NCBI RefSeq assembly: GCF_014696715.1 | Contig: NZ_JACJQO010000005.1 | Coordinates: 1,162,352-1,226,351 of the forward strand | Length of the DNA stretch: 64,000 bases | Direction: 5' to 3' | Origin: Pseudanabaena sp. FACHB-2040 | Lineage (GTDB): Bacteria > Cyanobacteriota > Cyanobacteriia > Phormidesmidales > Phormidesmidaceae | In this document: piece by piece, positions 24,909 through 34,302 of the stretch | How positions within the stretch are numbered: the first letter of the stretch is position 1 | How the letters are laid out: every line of letters starts with the position of its first letter | The notes under the pieces: generated by a model | The model's input: the letters and a program-made list of their open reading frames with translations, nothing else | The model's database searches: none | What the model was told of the DNA's origin: nothing | Position numbers and translations under genes: made by a program

Positions 24909-26807
24909 ATGGAAACTGCAACGCTGAATCCAGCAACGGCCCAACAGCCGCCTCTAATTCCCCGAGAAGTGCTCTTTGGCAATCCGGAGCGCACTCAACC
25001 CCAACTCTCACCTGATGGAGCCTACTTAGCCTACATTGCCCCCAACGAACAAAACGTGCTGCAGGTGTGGCTGCGAACGGTGGGTCAGGAAGATGACCGA
25101 CCCCTGACAGCAGACCGCAAGCGAGGTATTCGAGCTTACTTTTGGGCCTACGACGGCAGGCACCTGATCTACTTACAGGATGCCGATGGCGACGAAAACT
25201 TCCACTGCTACTCAGTGGACATTCAGTCCCAGGCGGTGCGGGATCTAACGCCGTTTCAGGGGGTCAAAGCCCAGCCGATTGAGCTAGATCCAGCCTTTCC
25301 CGATCAGTTCTTGGTGGGATTAAACCTAAGAAATCCTCAGGTTTTTGACGTGCATCGGGTCAACCTGACGACTGGGGCAGTGGAGATCGACACCGAGAAC
25401 CCGGGAAGTGTCTTGGGCTGGACAGTTGACGCTGAGTTTAAGGTCAGAGCTGCGATCGCAGCCACCCCCGAGGCGGGTTCTGCCCTGCTCTACCGAGAAA
25501 CCGTAGACCAAGACTGGCAGACCCTACGCGAATGGGGGCCAGAGGAGGCGGGCAGTAGCGTAGGCTTTTCGGTCGATGGCCGCACGCTCTACCTCACAGC
25601 TAGTCACGATGCCAATGCCGAGCGGCTGCTGGCGCTAGATCTCGTTAGCCGAGAAGAAACGGTAATTGCTGAAGATGCCCAGTACGACGTGGGCGGCGTG
25701 GTGACTCACCCGACTCAGCACACGCTGCAGGCAGTGGCCTTTTACCGGGAGCGGCTGGAATGGCAAGTGCTAGATCCGGAGATTGCAGAAGACTTTGATG
25801 CGATCGCAGCTATCCGCACCGGAGAGTTTGGCATTGTTAGCCGTACCCTGGCCGACGACCGCTGGCTAGTGTCTTACGCCACCGACGATGGCCCCGTTTA
25901 CTACTACACCTACGACAGAGCCAGCCGCACCAGCACCCTCCTGTTCAGCAACAAGCCTGCTCTAGAAGATTTGCCTCTAGCCCCGATGCAGCCCATTCAG
26001 TACACCTCGCGAGACGGCCTCACTCTGCACGGCTACCTCACGAAGCCTGTAGAGAGTACAACTCCGCTGCCTACGGTATTGCTAGTGCATGGCGGCCCTT
26101 GGGCTCGCGACCGCTGGGGCTTTAGCCCACTGGTACAGTGGCTAGCTAACCGGGGCTATGCCGTGCTACAGATCAACTTTCGCGGCTCCACCGGCTACGG
26201 CAAAGCCTTTCTCAATGCGGGCAACCGGGAATGGGCCGCCAAAATGCACGATGACCTGATTGATGGGGTCAACTGGCTAGTAGAGCAGGGCATTGCTGAC
26301 CCGGCCAAAATTGCCATCATGGGCGGCTCTTATGGGGGATATGCCGCGCTGGTCGGGCTGACCTTTACACCGGAGGTGTTCGCTGCAGGCGTGGATATCG
26401 TCGGCCCCAGCAACATCCTCACCCTGCTCAACAGCATTCCGCCTTACTGGGAAGCAATGCGGGCGCAGATGTATCACCGCATCGGCAATATCGAAACCGA
26501 AGAAGACTTCCTTAAGTCCAGATCGCCCCTGTTCAAGATCGACCAGATCCAAAAGCCGCTGCTGATTGCCCAAGGAGCTAACGACCCCAGGGTAAAACAG
26601 GCAGAAAGCGACCAGATCGTATCAGCCATGCGCGAGGCGGGCAAGCCGGTTGAGTACGTGCTCTACACCGACGAGGGCCACGGGTTCGCCCGACCGGCCA
26701 ATCAGCTGCATTTCTATGCGATCGCAGAGGCCTTCCTGCAAAAACACCTGGGCGGACAATGCGAACCCGCCACTGACATTGCCGGACATTCTGGCGTACT
26801 GAATTAA
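24909..26807 (+). CDS. S9 family peptidase (prolyl oligopeptidase / acylaminoacyl-peptidase type)
   Basis: Protein of 632 residues. An N-terminal beta-propeller with WD40-like repeats (LSPDGAYLAYIAPN) is followed by an alpha/beta-hydrolase domain (about 370-620). The nucleophile is Ser474 in MGGSYGGYAAL, the acid is in GANDPRVK and the base in DEGHGFARP. HGGP at about residue 395 forms the oxyanion region. The family cleaves short peptides in the cytoplasm. There is no signal peptide. A weak AAGG precedes ATG 24909, and a GC-rich hairpin lies in the leader. Confidence 0.93.
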   Translation: METATLNPATAQQPPLIPREVLFGNPERTQPQLSPDGAYLAYIAPNEQNVLQVWLRTVGQEDDRPLTADRKRGIRAYFWAYDGRHLIYLQDADGDENFHCYSVDIQSQAVRDLTPFQGVKAQPIELDPAFPDQFLVGLNLRNPQVFDVHRVNLTTGAVEIDTENPGSVLGWTVDAEFKVRAAIAATPEAGSALLYRETVDQDWQTLREWGPEEAGSSVGFSVDGRTLYLTASHDANAERLLALDLVSREETVIAEDAQYDVGGVVTHPTQHTLQAVAFYRERLEWQVLDPEIAEDFDAIAAIRTGEFGIVSRTLADDRWLVSYATDDGPVYYYTYDRASRTSTLLFSNKPALEDLPLAPMQPIQYTSRDGLTLHGYLTKPVESTTPLPTVLLVHGGPWARDRWGFSPLVQWLANRGYAVLQINFRGSTGYGKAFLNAGNREWAAKMHDDLIDGVNWLVEQGIADPAKIAIMGGSYGGYAALVGLTFTPEVFAAGVDIVGPSNILTLLNSIPPYWEAMRAQMYHRIGNIETEEDFLKSRSPLFKIDQIQKPLLIAQGANDPRVKQAESDQIVSAMREAGKPVEYVLYTDEGHGFARPANQLHFYAIAEAFLQKHLGGQCEPATDIAGHSGVLN

Positions 26808-26883
26808 TAGGCGGAACGTCCCTGGCCTGGTAAGGGCCTGCACCCACTGTCCCCGTGATCAGACCAAGAGAGAACCCATAAAA

Positions 26884-26925
26884 AGCAGGCCGAGGTCTAG
26901 CTAGTTTGCTAAACCTCGGCCTGCT
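26884..26925 (-). terminator. Intrinsic terminator of the GH2 gene
   Basis: Perfect 13-bp stem AGCAGGCCGAGGT / ACCTCGGCCTGCT with a 16-nt loop. Read on the minus strand it is followed by TTTTTA, so it ends the glycosidase transcript; it may also stop the converging peptidase transcript. Confidence 0.85.
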
Positions 26926-26949
26926 CGTAACTAACGGGTCATTTCGCGA

Positions 26950-28887
26950 TCAGCAGCCCCCACACTGCTCTACCGGGCGGGGAAACCCTGGATCAACCCA
27001 CGGAGGTAGACCGGTCTGCGGTGCCGTTGATTCGGTTGGAATAGCTCGGCCGTGGGTGGCAGATGCGATCGCATCCAGCGGTATCTTCGGCGTGCGGTCG
27101 ATATAGAGCAGGCCGTTGGCCTCCTGGTAGGTGTCGGTCAACTGGGTATAGCAGAAGCCACTAAATATCTCGACCCGGTTAACCGCTGCCAGCAGGCACC
27201 CATAGCGATGCTGAAAATCAGAGGCATCGCCAGAGCGAGCATAGCCCCAGGTGTTACTGGCTGCCTCATCGTCTGGGCGGGTAAAGGCAATGCCGCCAAA
27301 CTCAGTCAGCATAATCGGCTGCCCTTGGTGGGAATAGCCGTCTAGAGTTAAGACCCGCCCCCCCGGACGCTGGGTCTGAAACAGGTCAGCCAGCTTCACT
27401 TCTGGGCCATAGCGCTTGGCCAAGCTGAGTGGGTTGTTGTCGTAGTCGTGAATTGCCAAGATATCGGTCGTGGTGCTTTCCCAACCATCATTGCCAATCA
27501 CCGGACGGGTAGGATCGAGGGTTTTGGTCAGGTAATAAAGCGCCTGGACGTAGTAGCGATGGGCGGGCGTTTCGGTCAAGTTTGGCACACCCCAAGACTC
27601 GTTAAACGGCACCCAAGCCACAATGCAGGGATGGCTAGAGTCACGCTCAATCGCCTCTGTCCATTCCCGGGTAATCCGCTCTACAGCTTTGGGGGTAAAG
27701 CGGTAGGCGCTGGGCATTTCCTCCCAAACCAGCAGGCCCATAACGTCGGCCCAATAGAGGAAGCGTGGGTCTTCAATTTTTTGGTGTTTGCGCACCCCAT
27801 TAAAGCCCATTCGCTTAATTAGCTCTACATCCTGGCACAGCGCCTCGTCAGAGGGTGGCGTCAGCATAGTGTCGGCCCAATAGCCCTGATCCAGCACCAG
27901 CCGCAGATAGTAGGGATGGCCGTTGAGCATGAAGCGATCGCGCTGCACGCCGACGGTTCGCATGGCGGTGTAAGACTTCACCTCATCTAGCAGCTGGCCG
28001 TTGCGCCAAAGCTGCACCTGAGCATCAATCAGAGTCGGCTTTTCGGGGCTCCAGAGCAGCGCGTTGCGGTAGTCGTCAATACCGGGGTCGGAGAGCGCAA
28101 TGCGGCGATGAATCTCATTGTTGACCACCTCATAGAGGTCGTTGGCGAGCAGCCGGTCGCCCACCATCAGCCGTACCTTAATCTGTAGATCTTGGTTCTG
28201 CCCGCCTGCGACAAAGGCTTCAAAGCCAATCTCCCAGCGCTCAAAGTGAGGAGCCCAGCAGATTTTCTCTAGATAGGTCTCAGCTACCCGCTCCACCCAA
28301 ACGGTTTGCCAAATGCCAGTGGTGCGAGGGTACCAAATACTGTGGGCCTCTAGCTGCCAGTCTTGTTTGCCCCGAGGCTTAGCTAGATCGTGAGGGTCAT
28401 CTTGAGCCCACACGGTAACCTTTTGCGGCCCCTCAGCAGACAAAACCGAGGTAATGTCTAGCTTAAAGGGCGTGTGCCCCCCCTGGTGCTCTCCCACAAA
28501 CTGGTCATTGACCCACACCCGAGCGCAGTAATCGACCGCGCCAAAGTGCAGCAAAACTCTTTCAGGCTGGATCGCTAGCGGGGGCTGATCTAGATCAAAA
28601 TCCCGCTCGTACCAGCAGTTGGGATGAAACCCCTGATCGCCGATGCCGCTGCGCTGCGACTCGGGGGCAAAGGGCACTTCAATCGTGTGGGTCCAGGTAT
28701 CGACATCTGCAGGCTGTAACCACTGCCCTGCATCATCATAGGCAAACCGCCAAGGACCATTCAGATTAAGCCAATTGGCTCGTTGAAACTGGGGCCGGGG
28801 GTAGCCCGTTTCGAGCTGGCGAAACCGGGCAATCGTGCTGGATTCAGAGAGAGGGTCGTTCTCGAGAGGTCTACCAAGTAATTTCAT
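26950..28887 (-). CDS. Glycoside hydrolase family 2 (beta-galactosidase/glucuronidase-like)
   Basis: About 645 residues. An N-terminal jelly-roll (WLNLNGPWRFAYDD, ERVLLHFGAVDYCARVWVN), an immunoglobulin-like domain and a TIM barrel are visible. The acid/base is Glu in VAWVPFNESWGVP and the nucleophile is probably Glu in IMLTEFGGIAF. There is no signal peptide, so it is cytoplasmic. The substrate cannot be fixed from sequence; the nearby galE, galK and galT genes make a beta-galactoside plausible. ATG 28887 is preferred; a GTG at 28905 would add six residues. Confidence 0.9.
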   Translation of the reverse strand: MKLLGRPLENDPLSESSTIARFRQLETGYPRPQFQRANWLNLNGPWRFAYDDAGQWLQPADVDTWTHTIEVPFAPESQRSGIGDQGFHPNCWYERDFDLDQPPLAIQPERVLLHFGAVDYCARVWVNDQFVGEHQGGHTPFKLDITSVLSAEGPQKVTVWAQDDPHDLAKPRGKQDWQLEAHSIWYPRTTGIWQTVWVERVAETYLEKICWAPHFERWEIGFEAFVAGGQNQDLQIKVRLMVGDRLLANDLYEVVNNEIHRRIALSDPGIDDYRNALLWSPEKPTLIDAQVQLWRNGQLLDEVKSYTAMRTVGVQRDRFMLNGHPYYLRLVLDQGYWADTMLTPPSDEALCQDVELIKRMGFNGVRKHQKIEDPRFLYWADVMGLLVWEEMPSAYRFTPKAVERITREWTEAIERDSSHPCIVAWVPFNESWGVPNLTETPAHRYYVQALYYLTKTLDPTRPVIGNDGWESTTTDILAIHDYDNNPLSLAKRYGPEVKLADLFQTQRPGGRVLTLDGYSHQGQPIMLTEFGGIAFTRPDDEAASNTWGYARSGDASDFQHRYGCLLAAVNRVEIFSGFCYTQLTDTYQEANGLLYIDRTPKIPLDAIASATHGRAIPTESTAPQTGLPPWVDPGFPRPVEQCGGC

Positions 28888-29523
28888 CGCCTGAACCGTA
28901 TCCACTAAAGGAGGGTGCCCCTGAGGGCTAGCCCCAAAACATGAGCTCGCTGAACTTTGGCTGAACTTTAAAGTATGAATCTGGCTAGGAAACCGAAATC
29001 AGTTTTCAACAGCAACCTTCTAAGCCCTAGGGCAAGCCGCTGCCATTTCCATGAAATCAAGTTTTAATAAAGCCGAAACCAGGCATTTTATGGTTTATGC
29101 CTGCGCTGAAGACACTTAGATTAAGACGTCTTGATACTGCGCTTTAAAGCACTCCGCCTAGCCGCTAGGGGCGTAGCAAGCTCTCTCTATTAATACTTAG
29201 GAGAGTTGGGGCCGGATGGGACAGGCTCGACTCAGACTGCGCAATTATACTCAGCTGCTTCGATTCAACCTCTTGAAAACAGCGAAATTAATCGTTCTAT
29301 CTTCCATTATTACGTCTTTGGGACGATTCGAGAGCAGGTAAATCAGTGAATTAATTGGGCGGGTGGAGGAATGTAGCCGGTGGCGAAATATTCAGTAAAT
29401 TTCGTTGATCAACGCCCACTATCGAACGATATGTCGCTCGATCTAGTGAAAGCTCGTTAATACGCAGCGTAATTCAATTTGTCGGAGAATAATGCAGCCA
29501 GAGATCGTCATTGTCGGAGAATA
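28888..29523. other. Long regulatory region upstream of the cupin gene
   Basis: About 636 bp between divergent genes with no convincing ORF. It holds two palindromes (29403-29414 and 29417-29448) and a 32-bp tandem duplication (29480-29543) just before the cupin start. The rest is AT-rich and probably contains both promoters. Confidence 0.5.
29403..29448. promoter_or_regulatory. Two adjacent palindromes, candidate operator
   Basis: A perfect 12-bp palindrome CGTTGATCAACG (29403-29414) is followed by an imperfect inverted repeat (CACTA-TCGAACGA-TATG-TCGCTCGA-TC-TAGTG, 29417-29448). They lie 75-120 bp before the cupin start, where a regulator could bind. Confidence 0.45.
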
Positions 29524-29543
29524 ATGCAGCCAGAGATCGTCAT
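29480..29543 (+). repeat. 32-bp tandem duplication across the cupin gene start
   Basis: Two identical 32-bp units lie head to tail (29480-29511 and 29512-29543). Each carries GGAGA and an ATG. The first ATG (29492) now opens a 10-codon ORF (MQPEIVIVGE) whose TAA (29522-29524) overlaps the second, true ATG (29524). Confidence 0.95.
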
Positions 29544-29877
29544 TGGCAATGCTCAGCGGGAAGGCAACCTGCGAAAGGGCTGGTTTGTCGGTCATTTTAT
29601 GCCATCGGAGAGCGGCCCCTGCTCCACTTCTGAGGTAGAGGTCAAGTGGGGAGTTCATGCAGCCGGGGAAGGTAGATCAGAATGGGGCGTCAATCCCCAG
29701 GCAACGACGCTTTCAATTTTGATTAGCGGGCGGTTTCGACTGCAGTTTCCCCAACAGGAAGTGGTGCTGGCAGAACCAGGCGATTATGCGCTCTGGCTTC
29801 CGGGTGTGGGGCATACATGGTTAGCCGAAGCGGACTCGACAATTGTATCGATCCGCTATCCTTCTGTACCGAGTTAA
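29524..29877 (+). CDS. Small cupin-fold protein
   Basis: Protein of 117 residues from ATG 29524. A single-domain cupin pattern is visible: TTLSILISGRFRLQFPQ, VVLAEPGDYALWLPGVGHTW, then STIVSIRYPS. The conserved His in GVGHTW is present, but a full metal-binding HxH set is not obvious. The role is unknown. GGAGA lies 4 nt before the ATG within the second copy of a 32-bp duplication. An in-frame TTG at 29479 would read through the duplicated unit and is less likely. Confidence 0.8.
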   Translation: MQPEIVIGNAQREGNLRKGWFVGHFMPSESGPCSTSEVEVKWGVHAAGEGRSEWGVNPQATTLSILISGRFRLQFPQQEVVLAEPGDYALWLPGVGHTWLAEADSTIVSIRYPSVPS

Positions 29878-29958
29878 TTTGCAGTTGGATGCTCAGTTAA
29901 AGAAGGTGCGTTGCGCCGAGGCGACAACACACCCTACCTAACTACTAAGTGACTTTAT

Positions 29959-30960
29959 CTAGCCGTGCCGTTGCTGGTGCCACTGCCAGGCGTCGCGGAT
30001 GATTTGAGTCAGGTCATCGTATTGGGGCTGCCAACCTAAAACGGTGCGGGCTTTTTCGCTGCTGCCGACCAGAGTGGGGGGATCGCCAGGGCGGCGATCG
30101 CTTTCAACGATTGGAATGTCTCGCCCGGTGACCTGCTGCGCTGCCTGAATTACTTGACGCACTGAGAAGCCGCTGCCGTTACCCAGGTTAAAGACTTCGC
30201 TCTCGCCGCCCTGCTGCAGGTACTTGAGACCAAGAACGTGGGCTTGGGCCAGGTCGCTGACGTGAATGTAGTCGCGAATGCAGGTGCCATCTTCGGTGGG
30301 GTAGTCGGTGCCGAAGATGGTGATGTCGGGACGCTTGCCTAGAGCTGCCATCAGCACCAGGGGAATCAGGTGGGTTTCGGGGCTGTGGTCTTCACCTAAG
30401 CGGCCTTCAGGATCGGCCCCGGCAGCATTAAAGTAGCGGAATCGCACAGACTTTAGGCCGTAGGCAGGGTCGAAGTCAGCCAGCATTTTTTCCACCATCT
30501 GTTTGCTGGTGGCATAGGGGCTGATGGGGGCCTGAGGGTGGTCCTCGGTGATGGGGACAAATTCGGGCGTGCCGTAGAGGGCACAGGTTGAGGAGAAGAC
30601 AAACCGCTTGATCGAGGCGGCTACCATTGCCTCTAATAGGGTCAGGGTACCAGCGACGTTGTTGCGGTAGTACTTAGCGGGTTCGCTAACCGATTCGCCG
30701 ACCGCGATAAAGGCCGCGAAGTGCATCACCGCATCGATGGTGTAGCTGGAGAAAATATTGTCAAGTAGGGTGCGATCGCAAATATTGCCCACGATCAGTT
30801 CAGCCTTTAACCCCTGCTCAACCAGTTCTCGGTGGCCGTAGGACAGATCGTCTAAAACAACCGGGTCATACCCAGCCTGTTGCAGCGCGAGTACAGCGTG
30901 AGAACCAATATATCCAGCTCCTCCAGTTACCAGAATTTTCGATTTGGGTTGTGACATCAT
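29959..30960 (-). CDS. galE: UDP-glucose 4-epimerase
   Basis: Protein of 333 residues, an extended SDR. NAD-binding GGAGYIGSHAV, catalytic Tyr and Lys in SPYATSKQMVE, Thr/Ser in FSSTCALYG, and the C-terminal GDPPTLVGSSEKA are all as in GalE. It interconverts UDP-glucose and UDP-galactose in the Leloir pathway and supplies UDP-galactose to the mutase encoded at 32878. It is divergently transcribed from the glycosyltransferase-glf cluster across a 500-bp AT-rich region. Two ATGs (30960 and 30957) are adjacent. Confidence 0.95.
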   Translation of the reverse strand: MMSQPKSKILVTGGAGYIGSHAVLALQQAGYDPVVLDDLSYGHRELVEQGLKAELIVGNICDRTLLDNIFSSYTIDAVMHFAAFIAVGESVSEPAKYYRNNVAGTLTLLEAMVAASIKRFVFSSTCALYGTPEFVPITEDHPQAPISPYATSKQMVEKMLADFDPAYGLKSVRFRYFNAAGADPEGRLGEDHSPETHLIPLVLMAALGKRPDITIFGTDYPTEDGTCIRDYIHVSDLAQAHVLGLKYLQQGGESEVFNLGNGSGFSVRQVIQAAQQVTGRDIPIVESDRRPGDPPTLVGSSEKARTVLGWQPQYDDLTQIIRDAWQWHQQRHG

Positions 30961-31464
30961 AAAATTTCTTTGGCTATATTTTTACTCAATAATCTAACTG
31001 GAAATTCAATTTTTATCAGGACGACTTCAGAAATATCTTAGAAAAAACACACTCCTTGCAGTCAATGCCAGGCTTCATCCTAAGCCCCAATGAATGTTAT
31101 GGCATCTATATCCAAGGAAATAGTCTATGTTAACTCCTCAAGTTCGAACATTCAAACTAGCTGGCCATTCCAGCAACTGAATTACTTTTTTCCTGCCCAA
31201 AAACCAAATCAATCTATCCCTAAACTTCTTGAGTTTACCTAGGGAATTAGTTCTCAAGGTAGATGCTTTGCGGCGCTAAGAACTGTTAACTTTCATTTGC
31301 AATCAAAAAACATTAGCTTTTTGACGCCTTTACCTGTCAGTTTCTCTTCTATTCCAGAAAGCTGCTTTTTGATTCAAATGTCCTGTCTATTTCTGTTAGC
31401 TTTCTGTTAGTTATTTTTTGGTCACTCTTCAACCATTAATTCTTACACCTAATTGAGGTAGAAA
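30961..31464. other. 504-bp AT-rich divergent promoter region
   Basis: Between galE (minus) and the glycosyltransferase (plus). It holds a short direct repeat (TTTCTGTTAG twice, about 31391-31411) and GAGG 6 nt before the downstream ATG. No ORF or RNA gene is convincing. Confidence 0.5.
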
Positions 31465-32847
31465 ATGTCCTCATACCAAACTCCAAACAATGCTAATCGC
31501 ATTGATTTGTCGATACATCCAGATACTGCTGGAGCTGCTCAGGCCAGCTCTAACAGGCTGCGGTGCTCTGAGCAGGACAGAAAAAACCTGGAATCTGCCG
31601 CTTCAGGCGGGCCAGATCTAGTCTGTCTGTCTCACCTGCGGTGGGATTTTGTCTACCAACGACCTCAGCATTTACTCGGGCGATGTGCCCAGGCCAGAAG
31701 AACCTTCTTTTTTGAAGAACCCGTAATTGAGTTCACTGATTCTTGGTGGATCGACGTTAGCCAACGAGACTGTGGTGTGTGGGTTGTTGTGCCGCACATT
31801 CCTGAGTTTGTCAACGAAGAGTTGGCGGCAGCTATGCAGCGCAGCTTGATCAACGAACTATTTGATTGCTGCGGCATCGCCAACCCCATCCTGTGGTACT
31901 ACACTCCAATGGCGCTGACCTTCAGTGACCACCTGCAGCCCTGTGCAACGGTGTACGACTGTATGGATGAACTCTCGGCTTTTCAAGGTGCCCCGCCCGC
32001 ATTGCGAGCACTGGAGAAAGCGCTGCTTAACCGGGCAAATGTTGTTTTCACAGGTGGGCAGAGTCTGTATGAAGCCAAGCAGCATCAGCATGACAACATC
32101 CACGCCTTTCCCAGCAGTATTGAAGTAGCCCATTTTGCCCAAGCCAGAATGCAGCTCGACGATCCCGCTGACCAGGCTGCAATTCCTCATCCTCGGCTAG
32201 GCTTCTATGGGGTGATCGATGAGCGCATGGATCTAGAGCTGATCGACGGCATCGCCCAGGCGCGGCCCGACTGGCACCTCGTCATTGTGGGGCCTACGGC
32301 CAAGATTGACCCGGAGCAACTGCCGCGCCATGCCAACATTCACTACTTGGGCGGCAAGACCTATCAGGAGCTGCCCCATTATCTAGCCGGTTGGGATGTG
32401 GCTATTTTGCCCTTTGCCCGCAATGAATCAACCCGCTTTATCAGCCCCACCAAGACTCCAGAATACCTAGCTGCCGGAAAACCCGTTGTCTCTACCTCGA
32501 TTCGAGACGTAGTGCGTCCTTACGGTCAGCAAAACTTGGTGCATATTGCCGACACCGTAGAAGAATTTGTGGCCGCGGCTGAGCAGGCGCTGGATCAAGC
32601 CCGGCAAGATTCGAGCTGGCTACAGCAAGTTGATACCTTCTTAGCCAATACCTCCTGGGATAAGACCTGGGCTCAAATGAATGGGCTGATTGAAGCTGCC
32701 ATTGCTCAGGATATGGCTCTGCAAGCAGTGCCCAACTCCAGGCAGAGTGTTGCTGCAAATGCCTCGCAGTCCTCAAACTCTTCCAAAGCTTCTCGCAAGG
32801 GCTATGCGGCTCCCGTTGCGAACCTAACCAAATCTAACGTTGGCTAG
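31465..32847 (+). CDS. Glycosyltransferase (GT-B fold) next to UDP-galactopyranose mutase
   Basis: Protein of 460 residues. The conserved core begins at about 50 with GPDLVCLSHLRWDFVYQRPQ, continues with YDCMDELSAF and GQSLYEAK, and the C-terminal Rossmann half has IDERMDLELIDGIAQARPDW, IHYLGGKTYQELPHYLAGWD and PTKTPEYLAAGKPVVST. Glycosyltransferases of this type sit beside glf genes in many bacteria, so a galactofuranose donor is plausible but unproven. The first 50 and last 35 residues (Ser/Asn/Ala-rich) look disordered. The glf gene begins 31 bp downstream. Confidence 0.88.
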   Translation: MSSYQTPNNANRIDLSIHPDTAGAAQASSNRLRCSEQDRKNLESAASGGPDLVCLSHLRWDFVYQRPQHLLGRCAQARRTFFFEEPVIEFTDSWWIDVSQRDCGVWVVVPHIPEFVNEELAAAMQRSLINELFDCCGIANPILWYYTPMALTFSDHLQPCATVYDCMDELSAFQGAPPALRALEKALLNRANVVFTGGQSLYEAKQHQHDNIHAFPSSIEVAHFAQARMQLDDPADQAAIPHPRLGFYGVIDERMDLELIDGIAQARPDWHLVIVGPTAKIDPEQLPRHANIHYLGGKTYQELPHYLAGWDVAILPFARNESTRFISPTKTPEYLAAGKPVVSTSIRDVVRPYGQQNLVHIADTVEEFVAAAEQALDQARQDSSWLQQVDTFLANTSWDKTWAQMNGLIEAAIAQDMALQAVPNSRQSVAANASQSSNSSKASRKGYAAPVANLTKSNVG

Positions 32848-32877
32848 GCCGTTTTTGTCGTCATCTTTAGCATTACC

Positions 32878-34077
32878 ATGTTCGATTATTTAATTGTCGG
32901 TGCAGGCTTTGCTGGCAGCGTTCTAGCAGAACGACTCGCCAGTCAGGACGGAAAGAAGGTACTAGTTTGCGATCGCCGTAGCCACATTGGTGGCAATGCC
33001 TACGATCACTACAATGATGCCGGCGTTTTGGTGCACCGCTACGGGCCACACATTTTTCACACCAACTCCCGTGACGTATTTGAATACCTCTCTAACTTCA
33101 CGGAGTGGAGGCGCTACGAGCACCGGGTCTTGGCCAGCGTGGATGGTCAACTAGTGCCAATTCCTATCAACTTAGACACAATTAACAAGCTCTATAGCTT
33201 AAATCTAACTGCCTTTCAGGTAGAAGAGTTTTTTGCCTCCGTAGCTGAGCCTAAGGATTCTATTCGCACCTCAGAAGATGTAGTGGTGAGTAAGGTTGGG
33301 CGAGAACTGTACGAAAAGTTCTTCCGCAACTACACCCGTAAACAGTGGGACATGGATCCCTCTGAGCTAGATCGATCGGTGACAGCTCGGGTGCCGACCC
33401 GCACCAACCGCGACGATCGCTACTTCACCGATACTTACCAGGCAATGCCGCTGCACGGTTTTACCCGCATGTTTGAAGGCATGCTAAACCATCCCAATAT
33501 CAAGGTCATGCTGAATACGGACTACCGTGAAATTCAGCAGGTCATTCCTTACAAGGAGATGATTTACACCGGGCCAGTGGATGAGTTTTTTGACCTGCGC
33601 TTTGGCAAACTGCCCTACCGCTCCCTGCAGTTCAAGCACGAGACGTTGAACGAAACGGTGCATCAGCCTGCAGCGGTGATCAACTACCCGAACGAGCACC
33701 TGTATACGCGGGTGACGGAGTTTAAATATCTGACCGGGCAGGAGCATCCTAAAACCAGCATTGTTTACGAGTATCCCAAAGCTGAGGGCGATCCCTACTA
33801 CCCAGTGCCTCGTCCCGAGAACGCGGAACTCTACAAGAAGTACAAGGAGCTAGCCGATTCGACCCCCAATGTTCACTTTGTGGGACGGCTAGCTACCTAT
33901 AAGTACTACAACATGGATCAGGTGGTGGCTCAGGCTTTGGCGCTCTTTGCTAAGCTGAGCGAACGCCAGAGCTGGCATCCTACTGAGTCTCAGGTTCCTG
34001 AGCAGCCACAAAAAGCGGTTGCTCTATCGACTGCGAGTCAGCCAAGCGGCAACGGCAAAACCCCTTCTCTGAACTAG
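32878..34077 (+). CDS. glf: UDP-galactopyranose mutase
   Basis: Protein of 399 residues. FAD-binding VGAGFAGSVLAERLA, the glycine-rich SHIGGNAYDHYN, active-site YGPHIFHTN and RKQWDMDPSELD, and the C-terminal VHFVGRLATYKYYNMDQVV are all present. It converts UDP-galactopyranose to UDP-galactofuranose, the donor for galactofuranose-containing surface glycans. The C-terminal 40 residues are an extra, low-complexity tail. It follows the glycosyltransferase by 31 bp and precedes the GH1-RmlD fusion; a hairpin (34090-34114) follows its stop. Confidence 0.96.
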   Translation: MFDYLIVGAGFAGSVLAERLASQDGKKVLVCDRRSHIGGNAYDHYNDAGVLVHRYGPHIFHTNSRDVFEYLSNFTEWRRYEHRVLASVDGQLVPIPINLDTINKLYSLNLTAFQVEEFFASVAEPKDSIRTSEDVVVSKVGRELYEKFFRNYTRKQWDMDPSELDRSVTARVPTRTNRDDRYFTDTYQAMPLHGFTRMFEGMLNHPNIKVMLNTDYREIQQVIPYKEMIYTGPVDEFFDLRFGKLPYRSLQFKHETLNETVHQPAAVINYPNEHLYTRVTEFKYLTGQEHPKTSIVYEYPKAEGDPYYPVPRPENAELYKKYKELADSTPNVHFVGRLATYKYYNMDQVVAQALALFAKLSERQSWHPTESQVPEQPQKAVALSTASQPSGNGKTPSLN

Positions 34078-34089
34078 TAGAAGACAATG

Positions 34090-34114
34090 GTCGGGTAGGC
34101 AGTGCCCACCCGAC
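34090..34114 (+). terminator. Hairpin after glf
   Basis: Stem GTCGGGT / ACCCGAC, with an inner GGCA / TGCC pair, 13 bases after the glf stop. A poly-T tail is lacking, so termination may be partial and the next gene may still be reached. Confidence 0.6.
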
Positions 34115-34120
34115 CCCCTA

Positions 34121-34209
34121 TTTGAGCACACTGAGTTGAGGGTGGGAGCTGTCCATCCAACCGACCGCAACACGCACCTTTGAGCACTGCTGAGTTGACG
34201 GTGGGCATC
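34121..34209. repeat. Pair of ~29-bp direct repeats between glf and the GH1-RmlD gene
   Basis: TTTGAGCAC-ACTGAGTTGA-GGGTGGG (from 34121) and TTTGAGCAC-TGCTGAGTTGA-CGGTGGG (from 34181) are near-identical and start 60 bp apart. The function is unknown; it could be a duplicated protein-binding site or a short repeat remnant. Confidence 0.6.
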
Positions 34210-34302
34210 GCCTGCCTTCCTTGCCGTGCCCTTACTTAGGGCTGGCTTGAAATATTTCAAATCAACATTTTCTCAAGAATTGCGATCGCACAGGAGACTC
34301 CC

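Noticed and set aside
29479..29523. In-frame TTG extension of the cupin gene
   Set aside because: It reads through a duplicated unit and gives an implausible N-terminus; the ATG with GGAGA at 29524 is better.
34121..34209. Repeats after glf considered as a CRISPR-like array
   Set aside because: Only two copies, no third spacer-repeat unit and no cas genes anywhere in the window.
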